Shown here one piece after another: positions 34,353 through 44,127 of a stretch of 64,000 nt of DNA. The stretch comes from Acidimicrobiia bacterium (lineage in GTDB: Bacteria; Actinomycetota; Acidimicrobiia; Spongiisociales; Spongiisociaceae), in the NCBI GenBank assembly GCA_009841105.1, contig VXMM01000018.1, positions 1 through 64,000 on the forward strand, written 5' to 3'. A program made the position numbers and the translations under genes. Position 1 is the first letter of the stretch, and the number at the start of each line of letters is the position of its first letter. The notes below the pieces were generated by a model, which was not told where the DNA came from, did not search any database, and saw nothing but the letters and a program-made list of their open reading frames with translations.

Positions 34353-35177
34353 ATGACCATGACAACCACGGATCTCGAAAGGGTCATCGCCGCGGCTGCG
34401 GAGCATCCGAGCGCGATGGAGGACCACGAGGTGTCAGCGGTCGAGCAGACCGTTGAGTTGCTGGACAGGGGGGAGATCCGGCTGGCGGAGAAGGTGGACG
34501 GCGACTGGATCGTCCATGGCTGGATCCAGCAGGCCATCAACCTCTACTTCCGGGTGCCGGAGATGGAAACCCTGCATGCCGGGCCGCTCGAGTTCTATGA
34601 CAAGATACCCCTGAAGCACGACTACCAGGGCCGGGGCAACCGGGTGGTGGCCGGAGGTATTGCCCGTTACGGGAGCCACCTCGAGCCCGGAGTGGTGATG
34701 ATGCCCAGCTTCGTCAACATCGGCGCCTACGTCGGCACCGGCACGATGGTGGACACCTGGGCGACCGTCGGCAGCGGCGCCCAGATCGGCCGCCGGGTGC
34801 ACCTGGCCGGTGGGGTGGGCATCGGCGGCGTGCTGGAGCCCCCCGGAGCGCGCCCGGTCATCGTCGAAGACGACGCCTTCATCGGGTCCCGCTGCATCGT
34901 CGTGGAGGGAGTGATCGTCCGGGAGGGCGCGGTACTGGCGGCCCAGAACTCGATCACCGCCTCGACCCACATCGTTGATGCGACCCAGGATCCCGCCGTC
35001 ACCTATAAGGGAGAGGTCCCGGCGGGTGCGATCGTCATCCCCGGGAGCCGGAGCCGCGAGTTCCCCGGCGGGACCTACGAGGTCAACTGCGCGTTGATCA
35101 TCGGTCGCCGGACCGGCACTCATGACGACAAGCTGGCGCTCATGGACGCGGCCCGCGATTTTGGCTTCGCTCTGTAG
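34353..35177 (+). CDS. dapD: 2,3,4,5-tetrahydropyridine-2,6-dicarboxylate N-succinyltransferase
   Basis: 274 residues. ATG 34353 was chosen because GGAAGGAG ends 5 bases before it; the GTG at 34347 lies inside that site. The N-terminal helical domain is followed by a left-handed beta-helix of hexapeptide repeats (GAYVGTGTMVDTWATVGS, HLAGGVGIGGVLEPP) and the C-terminal GGTYEVNCALIIGRR. DapD uses succinyl-CoA in the succinylase branch of lysine and diaminopimelate synthesis, so cell-wall cross-linking with DAP is expected. No other dap gene is adjacent. Confidence 0.93.
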   Translation: MTMTTTDLERVIAAAAEHPSAMEDHEVSAVEQTVELLDRGEIRLAEKVDGDWIVHGWIQQAINLYFRVPEMETLHAGPLEFYDKIPLKHDYQGRGNRVVAGGIARYGSHLEPGVVMMPSFVNIGAYVGTGTMVDTWATVGSGAQIGRRVHLAGGVGIGGVLEPPGARPVIVEDDAFIGSRCIVVEGVIVREGAVLAAQNSITASTHIVDATQDPAVTYKGEVPAGAIVIPGSRSREFPGGTYEVNCALIIGRRTGTHDDKLALMDAARDFGFAL

Positions 35178-35315
35178 CCGCGTCGTACGCTGGAGGCGGC
35201 AGGGGTCTTGAGGTAGATCCGTTAAACCGGTAGCTGAGAAGGTTGCCGAACGTTCGGCTCTGAGCCACCGGTTACCCGTCAACCGGCTTGTGAATGCCGA
35301 CTCCGGGGAGCAGTT

Positions 35316-35666
35316 TCAAGTGTTGGGGGCTCCTTGACTCCGACAGGGGCAGCCGCCGCCGTCGTCTGACGGGTCTGCCTTCATGACGGTGAAGCCCTCG
35401 CCCTGGGGTGTCTGCACGTAGTCGATCGCCACGCCCGCCACGGCTTCGCGGGTCTCGTTCGCCACGGCCATCTTCACCCCGTGGGCCTCGAACACTTCGA
35501 AGTCGCTCCCCGCTTCGGACATGAAGGCCAAGCCGTACATGGTCCGGCAGCCGCCCTGCCCGGCGGGAAATACGTGCAGGTAGGCCCTTTCCGGCGCTCC
35601 CTCGCTCAACGCGATCACTTTCTCCGCTGCGGCCGGTGCCAGATCGATAAGCATCGTGTCGCTCAT
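35316..35666 (-). CDS. HesB/IscA/ErpA-type iron-sulfur assembly protein
   Basis: 116 residues from ATG 35666 (AGGGACACGA upstream); the longer frame has no support. The A-type carrier fold is visible: LAPAAAEKVIAL, then GGCRTMYGL with the first Cys. The C-terminal cluster motif reads GGGCPC instead of the usual CGC, with both cysteines kept. It should carry Fe-S clusters to target enzymes; the Fe-S-rich respiratory genes later in the window are possible clients. It lies between dapD and the ribonucleotide reductase gene. Confidence 0.8.
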   Translation of the reverse strand: MSDTMLIDLAPAAAEKVIALSEGAPERAYLHVFPAGQGGCRTMYGLAFMSEAGSDFEVFEAHGVKMAVANETREAVAGVAIDYVQTPQGEGFTVMKADPSDDGGGCPCRSQGAPNT

Positions 35667-35861
35667 TTCGTGTCCCTTCCGTCCTCGGCGGCTTCGCCGG
35701 ACCGTGCTCGTGTATCGGGAGTGGCTGTCACATGGATCAACGGCTTGGCCGACCATCGAACCGATATGCGATGTCGGGCTTCGCTCTTCGAACTGTAGCG
35801 TCCAGGTCAAGGGCCGAGGGCTCCCGCAGGTACCGGCCTCCGGTGACGCGAAGAATCAGGG

Positions 35862-38800
35862 CTAGCTGCAGCCGGTGGTGTCTCCGCAGGTCAGGCAGAC
35901 GTAGCAGGCGCCGTTGCGGACGGTCATGTGACCGCAGGAGGAGCACACCGGGGCGTCTCCCATCAGGCCTCCGATCATCTGGCCGGCACTCGCAAGGGCG
36001 ACTTCCTCCGCGCTCGCGGTTGCCGCGCCAGATCCGTTGCCGGCCCCCACCGGCACCAGGTTGAGGGGCAGTGGCTGGACGGGGTCGGGCTGCTTGGAGT
36101 CCACGAACCGGGCCGCGGCGGCTTGCGCCTCGATGTCCTGTTCCTTGAGCGCCTCGGACAGCTCCATCTGGCGGCCGGCCTCGGCGGCGAGTCCCTTCGG
36201 GGGTTCCGGGAGGTCGCTGCTCGACCGATCGGGAGGCACTTGGGCCAACTCGTCCCGATGCAGGTATTCGACGCCGAGCGCCCGGAACACGTAGTCAACG
36301 ATCGAGTTGGCCATCTTGATGTTCGGATGCTTCTCCACGATGCCGCGGGGCTCGAACGTCTGGTACACGAAGGTGTCCACGTACTCCTCCAGCGGCACGC
36401 CGTACTGGAGTCCCTTGCTCACCGCGATCGCGAAGCTGGCAAGTACGCCCCGGAGCGTGGCGCCCTCCTTGGCCAGGTCGATGAATATCTCGCCGAGCGT
36501 TCCGTCGTCGTACTCCCCGCTGCGGAGGAACACCTTGTGGCCGCCGACCCGAGCCTCCTGGGTCCACCCTGTCCGGCGGGCCGGTAGCAGGAAGCGGGGA
36601 CGTGGCTGCCGGGCGTAGGCCTGGGTGGGTGAGGTGCCGGCAGGCCAGACTCCCCACGCCATCGCGGACTCGGCCTGGAGTGCTTCGGTGACTTCCTCGC
36701 TCTCCTCCTCGGACACGCCGTCGTCCGAAGATGCGGACAGCGGCTGCGAAGCCTTGGAGCCGTCGCGGTAGAGGGCCACTGCCTTCACGCCCAACTCCCA
36801 GGACATCATGTAGGCATCGGCCACATCCTCGACGGTTACCTCGTTGGGCATGTTGATCGTCTTGGAGATGGCGCCCGAGATGAAGGGCTGGGCGGCGGCC
36901 ATCATCTTGATGTGGCCCGTGTGGTGGATGAACCGCTCCCCGTACTTGCCGTTGCGGTTGGCGCAGTCGAACACCGCCAGGTGCTCGGCACGCAGGTGCG
37001 GTGCTTCCTCGATGGTCTGGCGGCCGCAGATGAAGTCGTTGGCCTCCCGGATCTGCTTCTTGCTGAAGCCGAGCGCCGGCAGCAACCTGAACTCGAACGT
37101 TCCGTACTCCTCCTCGGTGAAGCCGAGCCGTTCCAAGGTGTCGGCGCCCAGCGTGAAGACGTTGAAGGCGTTCTCCAGTTCGAAGGCGCCGGGAAGGGCC
37201 TTCCCGACCCTGGCCAGGTCCTCGGAGGTAAAGCCCCGCGCCGCCAGGCTGCGGCTGTTGACGTGCGGAGCGCCCTCGAGCGATGAGGTACCCACCACAT
37301 AGGCCAGGATGTCGAGTATCTGTTGCCGGTCATAACCGAGACGCCGTAGCGACGGGGCGATCGACTGGTTGGCGATCTTGAAGTACCCCCCGCCGGCCAG
37401 CTTCTTGAACTTCACGAGGGCGAAGTCCGGTTCCACGCCGGTGGTGTCGCAGTCCATTACCAAGCCGATGGTTCCGGTTGGCGCGAGCACGCTTGCCTGG
37501 GCGTTGCGGTAGCCGTGCTGCTCGCCCAACTCCAGGGCCCGGTCCCAGGCCTGGCGGGCCGCGTCCAGCAGGTCGGCCGGGCAGTGTGCCGGGTCGATGG
37601 TGCTGACCGTGGTGCCGATACCTTCGAAGCCGGTCTCGTCATAGGCCGCCCGACGATGGTTCCGCATCACCCGCAACATGTGTTCGCGGTTCTTCTCGAA
37701 CCCGGGGAAGGGGCCCCGCGCCTTGGCCATGTCGGCGGAGGTGGCGTAAGCCTCGCCGGTGAGGATGGCGGTCAGCGCGCCGGCGATCGCCCGGCCCTCG
37801 TCCGAGTCGTAGGGGATTCCGGAGCGCATCAGGAGGCTGCCGAGGTTGGCGTAACCGAGGCCGAGCGTGCGGAAGTCGTAGGAGCCCTGGGCGATGGCCT
37901 TGGATGGGAAGTGGGCCATGGTCACCGAGATCTCCAGGACGATCGTCCACAGGCGGATCGCGTGGAGGTATCCGTCGATGTCGAACCGGCCGGTTGCGTC
38001 GTCCAGGAAGGCGCCGAGGTTGATGCTGGCCAGGTTGCAAGCCGTGTCGTCCAGGAACATGTACTCCGAACAGGGATTGGACGCCCGGATCTCGCCATCC
38101 GCCGGGCAGGTGTGCCACTCGTTGATGGTGGTGTGGTACTGGATACCCGGATCGGCACAGGCCCAGGCGGCGTCCGCGATCTGTTCCCACAGGTCTCTTG
38201 CCCGGACCGTCTTGCTGACGTCGCCCTCCACCCGATTGATCAGTTCCCAGTCGCCGTCCTCGGCGACCGCCTTGATGAAGCGGTCGTCAACCCGCACCGA
38301 GTTGTTGGAGTTCTGGCCCGACACGGTCATGTAGGCCTCGCCGTTGAAGTCGGCCGGGAACCCACCGTGCTCGATCAGCAGGCGGGCTTTCATCTCCTCG
38401 TCTCGCTTCCAGGCGATGAACTCCTCGATGTCGGGGTGATCGGTGTCGAGGATGACCATCTTGGCGGCCCGTCGGGTGGTGCCACCGGACTTGATCGCCC
38501 CCGCCGCCCGGTCTCCGATCTTGAGGAACGACATGAGTCCCGAGCTCTTTCCGCCACCGGCCAGTGGCTCGCCCTCGGCCCTGAGGTTGGAGAAGTTGGA
38601 TCCGGTGCCGGATCCCATCTTGAAGAGGCGGGCTTCCCGGACCCACAGGTCCATGATCCCGCCATCGTTGACCAGGTCGTCGGCCACCGACTGGATGAAG
38701 CAGGCGTGGGGCGCCGGCCTGGAATAGGCGTCGGGGGAGGGGAGTGCCTCGCCGGTCTGCTCATCCACGTACCAGAACCCCTGCGGCGTACCGGTGATGC

Positions 38801-39269
38801 CGTACTTGTGCTTCAAGCCGGTGTTGAACCACTGCGGGCTGTTGGGCGCGGCCATCTGGTTGGCGAGCATGTACTTGAGTTCGTCCTCGAAGGTCTGGGC
38901 GTCGGCGCCGCTGTCGAAGTAGACGTAGCCCTCACCCCAATGTCTCCAAGTCTCGGCGAGCCGGTTGAAGACATCCTTGGCGGAGCCCTCCGTCCCGAGA
39001 ACGGGATTGCCTTCTGAATCCAGCACCGGATCGCCATTGGCGTCGAGCCGGGGCACGCCGGCCTTTCGGAAGTACTTCGAGACGATGATGTCGGTGGCTA
39101 CCTGCGACCAGGAGGTCGGAACCTCGGCGTCAGCCATCTCGAAGACCACCGAGCCGTCCGGATTGACGATCCGCGACTCGCGGTGGGTCCAGGCGATGTC
39201 ATCGTACGGGTCGCGGCCTTCGGTTGTGAACAGACGCTGCATCCGAAGCCCGTCTCCCCGTCCCGCCAT
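35862..39269 (-). CDS. nrdJ: Vitamin B12-dependent (class II) ribonucleotide reductase
   Basis: 1,135 residues from ATG 39269, 6 bases after GGAGG (ATG 39272 is one codon earlier). Landmarks: NSPQWFNTGLKHKYGITG, SGTGSNFSNLR-like segment (MGSGTGSNFSNLRAEGE), NPCSEYMFLDDTACNLASINL with the active-site Cys region, PTGTIGLVMDCDTTGVEP, and the C-terminal zinc-ribbon CSSCGHMTVRNGACYVCLTCG. It reduces all four ribonucleotides using adenosylcobalamin. The large size (class II long form with TSCPD region GGHKVFLRSGEYDDG near 930) matches actinobacterial NrdJ. It stands alone; no cobalamin riboswitch was seen in its leader. Confidence 0.93.
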   Translation of the reverse strand: MAGRGDGLRMQRLFTTEGRDPYDDIAWTHRESRIVNPDGSVVFEMADAEVPTSWSQVATDIIVSKYFRKAGVPRLDANGDPVLDSEGNPVLGTEGSAKDVFNRLAETWRHWGEGYVYFDSGADAQTFEDELKYMLANQMAAPNSPQWFNTGLKHKYGITGTPQGFWYVDEQTGEALPSPDAYSRPAPHACFIQSVADDLVNDGGIMDLWVREARLFKMGSGTGSNFSNLRAEGEPLAGGGKSSGLMSFLKIGDRAAGAIKSGGTTRRAAKMVILDTDHPDIEEFIAWKRDEEMKARLLIEHGGFPADFNGEAYMTVSGQNSNNSVRVDDRFIKAVAEDGDWELINRVEGDVSKTVRARDLWEQIADAAWACADPGIQYHTTINEWHTCPADGEIRASNPCSEYMFLDDTACNLASINLGAFLDDATGRFDIDGYLHAIRLWTIVLEISVTMAHFPSKAIAQGSYDFRTLGLGYANLGSLLMRSGIPYDSDEGRAIAGALTAILTGEAYATSADMAKARGPFPGFEKNREHMLRVMRNHRRAAYDETGFEGIGTTVSTIDPAHCPADLLDAARQAWDRALELGEQHGYRNAQASVLAPTGTIGLVMDCDTTGVEPDFALVKFKKLAGGGYFKIANQSIAPSLRRLGYDRQQILDILAYVVGTSSLEGAPHVNSRSLAARGFTSEDLARVGKALPGAFELENAFNVFTLGADTLERLGFTEEEYGTFEFRLLPALGFSKKQIREANDFICGRQTIEEAPHLRAEHLAVFDCANRNGKYGERFIHHTGHIKMMAAAQPFISGAISKTINMPNEVTVEDVADAYMMSWELGVKAVALYRDGSKASQPLSASSDDGVSEEESEEVTEALQAESAMAWGVWPAGTSPTQAYARQPRPRFLLPARRTGWTQEARVGGHKVFLRSGEYDDGTLGEIFIDLAKEGATLRGVLASFAIAVSKGLQYGVPLEEYVDTFVYQTFEPRGIVEKHPNIKMANSIVDYVFRALGVEYLHRDELAQVPPDRSSSDLPEPPKGLAAEAGRQMELSEALKEQDIEAQAAAARFVDSKQPDPVQPLPLNLVPVGAGNGSGAATASAEEVALASAGQMIGGLMGDAPVCSSCGHMTVRNGACYVCLTCGDTTGCS

Positions 39270-39272
39270 CAT

Positions 39273-39685
39273 CGCCCTCCTTTTCGATGAGAGTACGGGC
39301 GCCTGCCGGGAGCCCCCACTCTTCGCTTGCCACACGCTGATACGCCTGATTACCGGTTCGTAAACCGGCTCCCGATCATGGCGGTCGGGTCAGTCAAGCC
39401 CGAGACCGGGCATATCAGTGTAATACCATGGCTGTAATTATTCAACTGGTTTCTGTGCCGTCGCCGACCCTGAGGCCAGAAAAACCTCGAGCCGTGATGC
39501 GTTTTCGCTTACCTTTTCTCCTTCGCCGGCGCCCCGCGCGATGAAATCGCGCCGGTGGGTGGGAAGTGCGATCCAGGCAGCGCGGAGCATCGTGGCACGG
39601 TCCGGACCGACGGGGAAGAGGGGAAGAGAGGCACGCGGCCGGGGAAGTCGGCTCCACCATACAGGCTCTACGGGCCGCCGCCTGT
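39273..39685. other. Intergenic region between nrdJ and an SDR gene
   Basis: 413 bases. An inverted repeat CCGGTT-CGTA-AACCGG lies at 39353-39368, about 85 bases before the nrdJ start, and could be an operator or hairpin in the leader. No B12-box-like sequence and no NrdR-box pair were recognised. No gene is supported. Confidence 0.45.
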
Positions 39686-40489
39686 CTACCCGTCCATCCG
39701 TTTTTTCTCGCTCTGGATGTGGGTTCGCGGGTAGAGGGTCTCGGTATGGCCATCCACCGAGATGACCTGGCCGCTGATTCGCTTTCCTCGTGCTGAGGCT
39801 AGAAAGACCACCATGTCGGCTATCTCTTCCGGATCGACGAAGGTTCCCATCGAGGTGCCCTCTGCATAGAGCGAACGTATCTCCTCCCTTGACAGACCCT
39901 CCGCCTCGGCGTGGGCTGCGATCACCCGATCCATGCGTTCTCCCGTGATGGCGCCGGGAGCGACGGCGTTCACCCGGATGCCGTGGCGTCCGAGTTCCAT
40001 AGCCAGGGTCTTGGTCAGACCGATCACGCCGAACTTGGCGGCCACGTACGGCGCTCGGAACGGCATGCCCAGAAACCCTGCGGTGGACGAGATGTTGACG
40101 ATGACGCCCGATTGCTGCCGCTTCATGGCAGGGATGACCTGCCGGGCGCAGTTGAACTGGCTGTCAAGGCCCACCGCCAGGCACCGGCGCCACTCACCCG
40201 GGGTGATTTCCTCGAGAGGCTTGGTGGGTCCGGCTATCCCCGCATTGTTGACCAGCACGTCGATCCCGGAGGCGGTGATCGGATCCAGCCAGGCCGCCAC
40301 GGCGTCCGGATCCGTCACGTCCACCGGGGCGCACTCCACTGCGGACGGCAGGTTGGCCATCGCCCGTTCATCGACGTCGCACACGAAGACGGTGGCGCCC
40401 TCGCCGACCAGCGCCCGGGCAATCGCGAGGCCGAGCCCGCCGGCGCCGGCGGTCACCACGGCTCGCTGTCCGTCGAGGCGCGTGTCCAT
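39686..40489 (-). CDS. Short-chain dehydrogenase/reductase (SDR)
   Basis: 267 residues. The cofactor motif is TAGAGGLG, a slight change from the classical TGxxxGIG; NNAG near 85, Ser in NISSTAG, and YVAAK as the Tyr-Lys pair. VVFLASARGKRISGQVISVDGHT is the usual C-terminal block. The Asp after strand 2 (FVCDVDE) indicates NAD. The end carries an extra basic tail (RTHIQSEKKRMDG). Likely a 3-oxoacyl-ACP reductase-like or polyol dehydrogenase; substrate unknown. Divergent from the HisA-like fusion. Confidence 0.83.
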   Translation of the reverse strand: MDTRLDGQRAVVTAGAGGLGLAIARALVGEGATVFVCDVDERAMANLPSAVECAPVDVTDPDAVAAWLDPITASGIDVLVNNAGIAGPTKPLEEITPGEWRRCLAVGLDSQFNCARQVIPAMKRQQSGVIVNISSTAGFLGMPFRAPYVAAKFGVIGLTKTLAMELGRHGIRVNAVAPGAITGERMDRVIAAHAEAEGLSREEIRSLYAEGTSMGTFVDPEEIADMVVFLASARGKRISGQVISVDGHTETLYPRTHIQSEKKRMDG

Positions 40490-40585
40490 GCCTGGAGGTT
40501 ATCGAGCGCCGCTTGCCCCGGCTTGCTGGATTGCTGCCCTCGGACGCCGGTCCATTCGGGGCATCGACCCGATACAATCCGCGCC

Positions 40586-41713
40586 ATGGACCTCTACGCC
40601 CGCGTCAACATTCTCGAAGGCCGGGCGGTCCGTCTCGGTAGGGGCAGCCTCGACGACGTTATCTCCCTCGACGCCGACCCGATCAACCGGGCCAGGGGCT
40701 GGGCTGACATGGGTGTGGACTGCCTCCTGGTGGTCGATCTCGACGCGGCCGCCTACCGCTCCTACCGGAATCGCCCCCTGATCGACCGGATGCTGAGCAC
40801 CCTCGATGTGCCGATCGTGGTGGCGGGCGGGATCCGCTCCGAGCGGGAGGCCGCCCGGCTTATCAAGCAGGGCGCCTGGAAGGTGATGATGGGCACGGCC
40901 GCCATCGAGACGCCCACCATGGTCTGGGACCTGTGCCGTGACTTCCCCGGCCGGATGATGGTGTCGCTCGATGTCCTCGGCAACGAGGAGTTGGTCACCG
41001 AGGGGTGGACCTCCGATTCCGGCCGGTTCATGGAAGAGGTGATGCTGGAGATGGCTTCGTGCGGGGTGAGCGGCTTTTTCGTGACCGACGCCCGCCGCGA
41101 TGTCCTCTCGGAACGTCCCAATCTCGACATCCTCCGGACGGCTCTGGAGTACATCGACGAGCCGGTGGTCGCCTCAGGCGGTGTGCGGAACCTGGACGAC
41201 CTCCGCGCGCTGACCTCGATCGAGGTCGACGGGCGCAGCCTCGCCGGAGTGGTCGTAGGCCGGGAGGTCACCGAAGGGCGGTTCACCGTCGGCCAGGCCA
41301 AGGCGGTTCTCGGCGGGCCCGGAGCACCGCCCACCCGCGTGCTCCAGCTCCGGGTCGTGCTTCCCTGCAGTGACCTGGGCCGGAGCGTCGACTTCTACCA
41401 GGGCACACTCGGTTTCGCTCGCATCGACACGGCGGGATCCGGAGGACACGAGGAGGCCCGCTCGGGAGCCCTGCTGGACGTGGGTGCTGACTCCGTGCTT
41501 GAGCTGGTGCCCGAGGACGGCCCCGGGCAGGTCCGGCATCACAGCCGGCTGGTTTTCGTGGTGGATGACGCGGAAGCCCACCGGGATCGGGTGGAAGGCC
41601 TCGGCCACACCACCGGTCCGGCGCCGGCCGGATCGCCCCGAGCCTTCGAAGTCGAGGCCCCGGACGGTGTTACCGTGATCATCTCCGAACCTCTCGGGGT
41701 ACGTACTCCGTAG
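40586..41713 (+). CDS. HisA-like TIM barrel fused to a glyoxalase/VOC domain
   Basis: 375 residues from ATG 40586. Residues 1-245 form a HisA/PriA-type barrel: LEGRAVRLGRGSLDDV, LLVVDLDAA, PIVVAGGIRSEREAARL, EPVVASGGV. The first catalytic Asp of HisA (PAID) is replaced: the strand reads YARVNILEG. The Asp in MVSLDVLGN on a later strand is kept. Residues 260-375 are a VOC domain (RVVLPCSDLGRSVDFYQGTLGF, then VLELVPEDG and FEVEAPDGVTVIIS). No other his genes are near. It may be a repurposed sugar-phosphate isomerase. The fusion is not one I know. Confidence 0.75.
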   Translation: MDLYARVNILEGRAVRLGRGSLDDVISLDADPINRARGWADMGVDCLLVVDLDAAAYRSYRNRPLIDRMLSTLDVPIVVAGGIRSEREAARLIKQGAWKVMMGTAAIETPTMVWDLCRDFPGRMMVSLDVLGNEELVTEGWTSDSGRFMEEVMLEMASCGVSGFFVTDARRDVLSERPNLDILRTALEYIDEPVVASGGVRNLDDLRALTSIEVDGRSLAGVVVGREVTEGRFTVGQAKAVLGGPGAPPTRVLQLRVVLPCSDLGRSVDFYQGTLGFARIDTAGSGGHEEARSGALLDVGADSVLELVPEDGPGQVRHHSRLVFVVDDAEAHRDRVEGLGHTTGPAPAGSPRAFEVEAPDGVTVIISEPLGVRTP

Positions 41714-41864
41714 GAACTGCATTCAGAAAGGTGCTGAAGAGACGGGGATGGGTTGGCCAGCGATGCCTCTACGTGGGGTTTCGTTGCGTACGATCAGGCC
41801 AACTGGACGTTTTTCAGTACCCTCTTAGCAAACATATCGCCTGCTGAACAGAGGAGGGTCGTTG

Positions 41865-42656
41865 GTGAAGATCGGCTCGGGAAGGCTCCGGCTACTGGTG
41901 CTGTCGATGGTCGCCGCCCTGCTACTGACCGCGTGCGAGCTCCGCATCTTCGCCGATCTGGTGGTCGAGGCGGACGAAAGCGGTACGTTCACGGTCGAGC
42001 TGTCCATGGACGATGCCCTGGCCTCCCTGGCGGGTGCCGAACTCGGTGACGGTCTGGCGCTTGGAGAGGAGCTGGTTCCGGACGGATGGAGCACCACGGC
42101 CGTATCCGAGGACGGATACGAAGGAATCCGCTCCACCGCCTCCTTCGAGTCGTTGGCCGGTTTGCGAGAAGTCCTGTCGGACCTGATGTCAACGGGGGGA
42201 CAATCCACCGATCTGGGGTTGCTGGATTTCCTGGCCGCCGGCCTGCCCACCCGGGAGGGTGACACTTACCGGTTCAGTCTGGCCATCCCGGCCGGCGTCG
42301 AGGGAATGCTGGGCGAGGGCTTGGCGGAGAGTCCCGTGCCGCTGGACATAGCCATGCTCGACCAGGTGTTCGACATTCGCATCAGCGTGATGCTGCCCGG
42401 CGAGATCATTTCTCACAATGCCGACCTGCACACCGGGAACCTCCTCGTCTGGAACCTCTCCCTCGCCGACCCCGGCCGAACGCTCGAGGCTGAGTCGCGG
42501 CTTCAGTCGTCAGGCGGGGCGATCGTCTGGGTTCCGGTGGCGGCGGCCCTGGTCATCGTGATCGTCCTGGTCGTAATGGTCCGCTCCCGGCGGAGCCGAG
42601 CGGGGCCGGCCGATCCGGGTGTCGAACAGCCGGACGGGCGTGCGGCGGTGAAGTGA
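41865..42656 (+). CDS. LppM-like lipoprotein with C-terminal membrane helix
   Basis: 263 residues from GTG 41865, six bases after GAGGAGGG (TTG 41862 is the adjacent alternative). Signal peptide with lipobox LLLTACELR. The exported domain is an LppM/DUF3153 type (VVEADESGTFTVELSMDDAL, ...GYEGIRSTASFESLAGL). A transmembrane helix near 225 (IVWVPVAAALVIVIVLVVMV) and a basic tail follow. In mycobacteria LppM affects envelope handling of lipids, but the exact role here is unknown. Confidence 0.72.
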   Translation: MKIGSGRLRLLVLSMVAALLLTACELRIFADLVVEADESGTFTVELSMDDALASLAGAELGDGLALGEELVPDGWSTTAVSEDGYEGIRSTASFESLAGLREVLSDLMSTGGQSTDLGLLDFLAAGLPTREGDTYRFSLAIPAGVEGMLGEGLAESPVPLDIAMLDQVFDIRISVMLPGEIISHNADLHTGNLLVWNLSLADPGRTLEAESRLQSSGGAIVWVPVAAALVIVIVLVVMVRSRRSRAGPADPGVEQPDGRAAVK

Positions 42657-42687
42657 TGATGCGGAGGTCCGTTACCGGGGGCCGACC

Positions 42688-44127
42688 ATGAGGTTCGTAG
42701 AAGGGCTGGTGGTGGACCGCGAGTTCACCTATTCGGACGTGTTTCTCGTGCCCTCCTTCTCAGACATCTCGTCCCGGATGGATGTCGACCTCACGCCACC
42801 GGACGGTGCCGGTATCAACATCCCGGTGGTGGTGGCCAACATGACGGCGATCTCCGGCCGGCGGATGGCCGAGACGGTGGCCCGTCGCGGGGGCCTGGCC
42901 GTGTTCCCCCAGGACGTGGAGCTAGAAGCCATTGCCGACATGGTGTCCGCCGTGAAGAGAGCGGACCCCGTGCTGGACACCGCCATCACGCTTACCCCTC
43001 ACGACAACGTCAACACGGCGAGGGCCCTCATCAACAAGCGGTCCCATGGGGCGGTCATCGTGGTGGATGGACAGGGCCGTCCGGTGGGGATCTTCACCGA
43101 GGGCGACCAGGAGGGCGCCGACCCGTTCACCCACCTGTCGGAGGTGATGTCGGACGAGCCGATTGTCCTTCCCGCCTGGCTGGATCCCGAAGCCATGTTC
43201 GAGGAGTTGGCCGAGCGCCGGGTTCCCCTAGCGCCGGTGGTGGATGAGTCGGGGATACTGGTCGGCGTCATCACCCGTCCGGGCGCCTTGCGGGCCACCG
43301 TATACGAGCCGGCGACCGACGACCAGGGTCGGCTGCTGGTGGCTGCCGCGGTCGGAATCAGCGGAGATGCCGGCGCCCAGGCCGCCGGATTGTCGGAGAT
43401 CGGAGTGGACGTCGTCGTGGTCGACACCGCCCACGGTCACCAGGCCCGGATGCTCGAGGCGTTGAAGGAAGTCCGGGCCTTGGTGGGTGACCGTCCGATC
43501 GTGGCCGGCAACGTGGTCACAGCCCGGGCCGTCACCGACCTCATCGACGCCGGCGCCGACATCGTCAAGGTCGGGGTGGGGCCGGGCGCCATGTGCACCA
43601 CGCGGATGATGACCGGCGTGGGGCGTCCCCAGTTCTCGGCGGTCGTGGAGTGCGCCGCCGCGGCCCGGTCCCGCGGACGCCAAGTGTGGGCCGACGGAGG
43701 GGTGCGTAACCCGAGGGACGTGGCCCTGGCGCTGGCTGCCGGCGCGTCGGCGGTGATGGTCGGTTCGTGGTTCGCAGGTACCTACGAGTCCGCCGCCCCC
43801 ACCCTGTTGGACGTGGAGGGCAACGTCTACAAGGAGAACTACGGCATGGCTTCTCGCCAGGCCGTGAAGCGGCGCACGGCCAAGGACACCGCCTACCAGC
43901 GGGGCCTCAAGACCATGTTCGAGGAGGGCATCTCCGAAGGCCGCATGTATCTCAGTTCCGAGGCCCCCGGCGTGGAGGACCTGCTCGATCGGATCACCGC
44001 CGGGGTGAGATCGTCCTTCACCTACGCGGGCGCCCGAACGATCGACGAGTTTCACGGGCGGGCGGTGATCGGGGTCCAGTCCTCGGCCGGCTATTCCGAG
44101 GGTCAGCCGCTTCACGACGGGTGGTGA
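42688..44127 (+). CDS. guaB1: GuaB1-type IMP dehydrogenase-like protein (probable GMP reductase)
   Basis: 479 residues, ATG 42688. The barrel carries VVDTAHGHQARMLEAL, VGVGPGAMCTTRMMTGVG with the catalytic cysteine, and VWADGGVRNPRDVALALAAGASAVMVG. Two CBS motifs lie between about 95 and 215 (PVGIFTEGDQEG, LVGVITRPGALRAT). Actinobacterial GuaB1 proteins of this layout act as GMP reductases (GMP to IMP) rather than IMP dehydrogenases. CBS domains may sense purine nucleotides. It follows the LppM-like gene by 31 bases. Confidence 0.88.
   Translation: MRFVEGLVVDREFTYSDVFLVPSFSDISSRMDVDLTPPDGAGINIPVVVANMTAISGRRMAETVARRGGLAVFPQDVELEAIADMVSAVKRADPVLDTAITLTPHDNVNTARALINKRSHGAVIVVDGQGRPVGIFTEGDQEGADPFTHLSEVMSDEPIVLPAWLDPEAMFEELAERRVPLAPVVDESGILVGVITRPGALRATVYEPATDDQGRLLVAAAVGISGDAGAQAAGLSEIGVDVVVVDTAHGHQARMLEALKEVRALVGDRPIVAGNVVTARAVTDLIDAGADIVKVGVGPGAMCTTRMMTGVGRPQFSAVVECAAAARSRGRQVWADGGVRNPRDVALALAAGASAVMVGSWFAGTYESAAPTLLDVEGNVYKENYGMASRQAVKRRTAKDTAYQRGLKTMFEEGISEGRMYLSSEAPGVEDLLDRITAGVRSSFTYAGARTIDEFHGRAVIGVQSSAGYSEGQPLHDGW

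Noticed and set aside
39273-39450. Cobalamin riboswitch or NrdR boxes before nrdJ
   Set aside because: No B12-box sequence and no paired NrdR motif could be found; only a short inverted repeat.
40586-41300. Canonical histidine-biosynthesis HisA
   Set aside because: The first catalytic Asp is missing, it is fused to a VOC domain and no his genes are adjacent.
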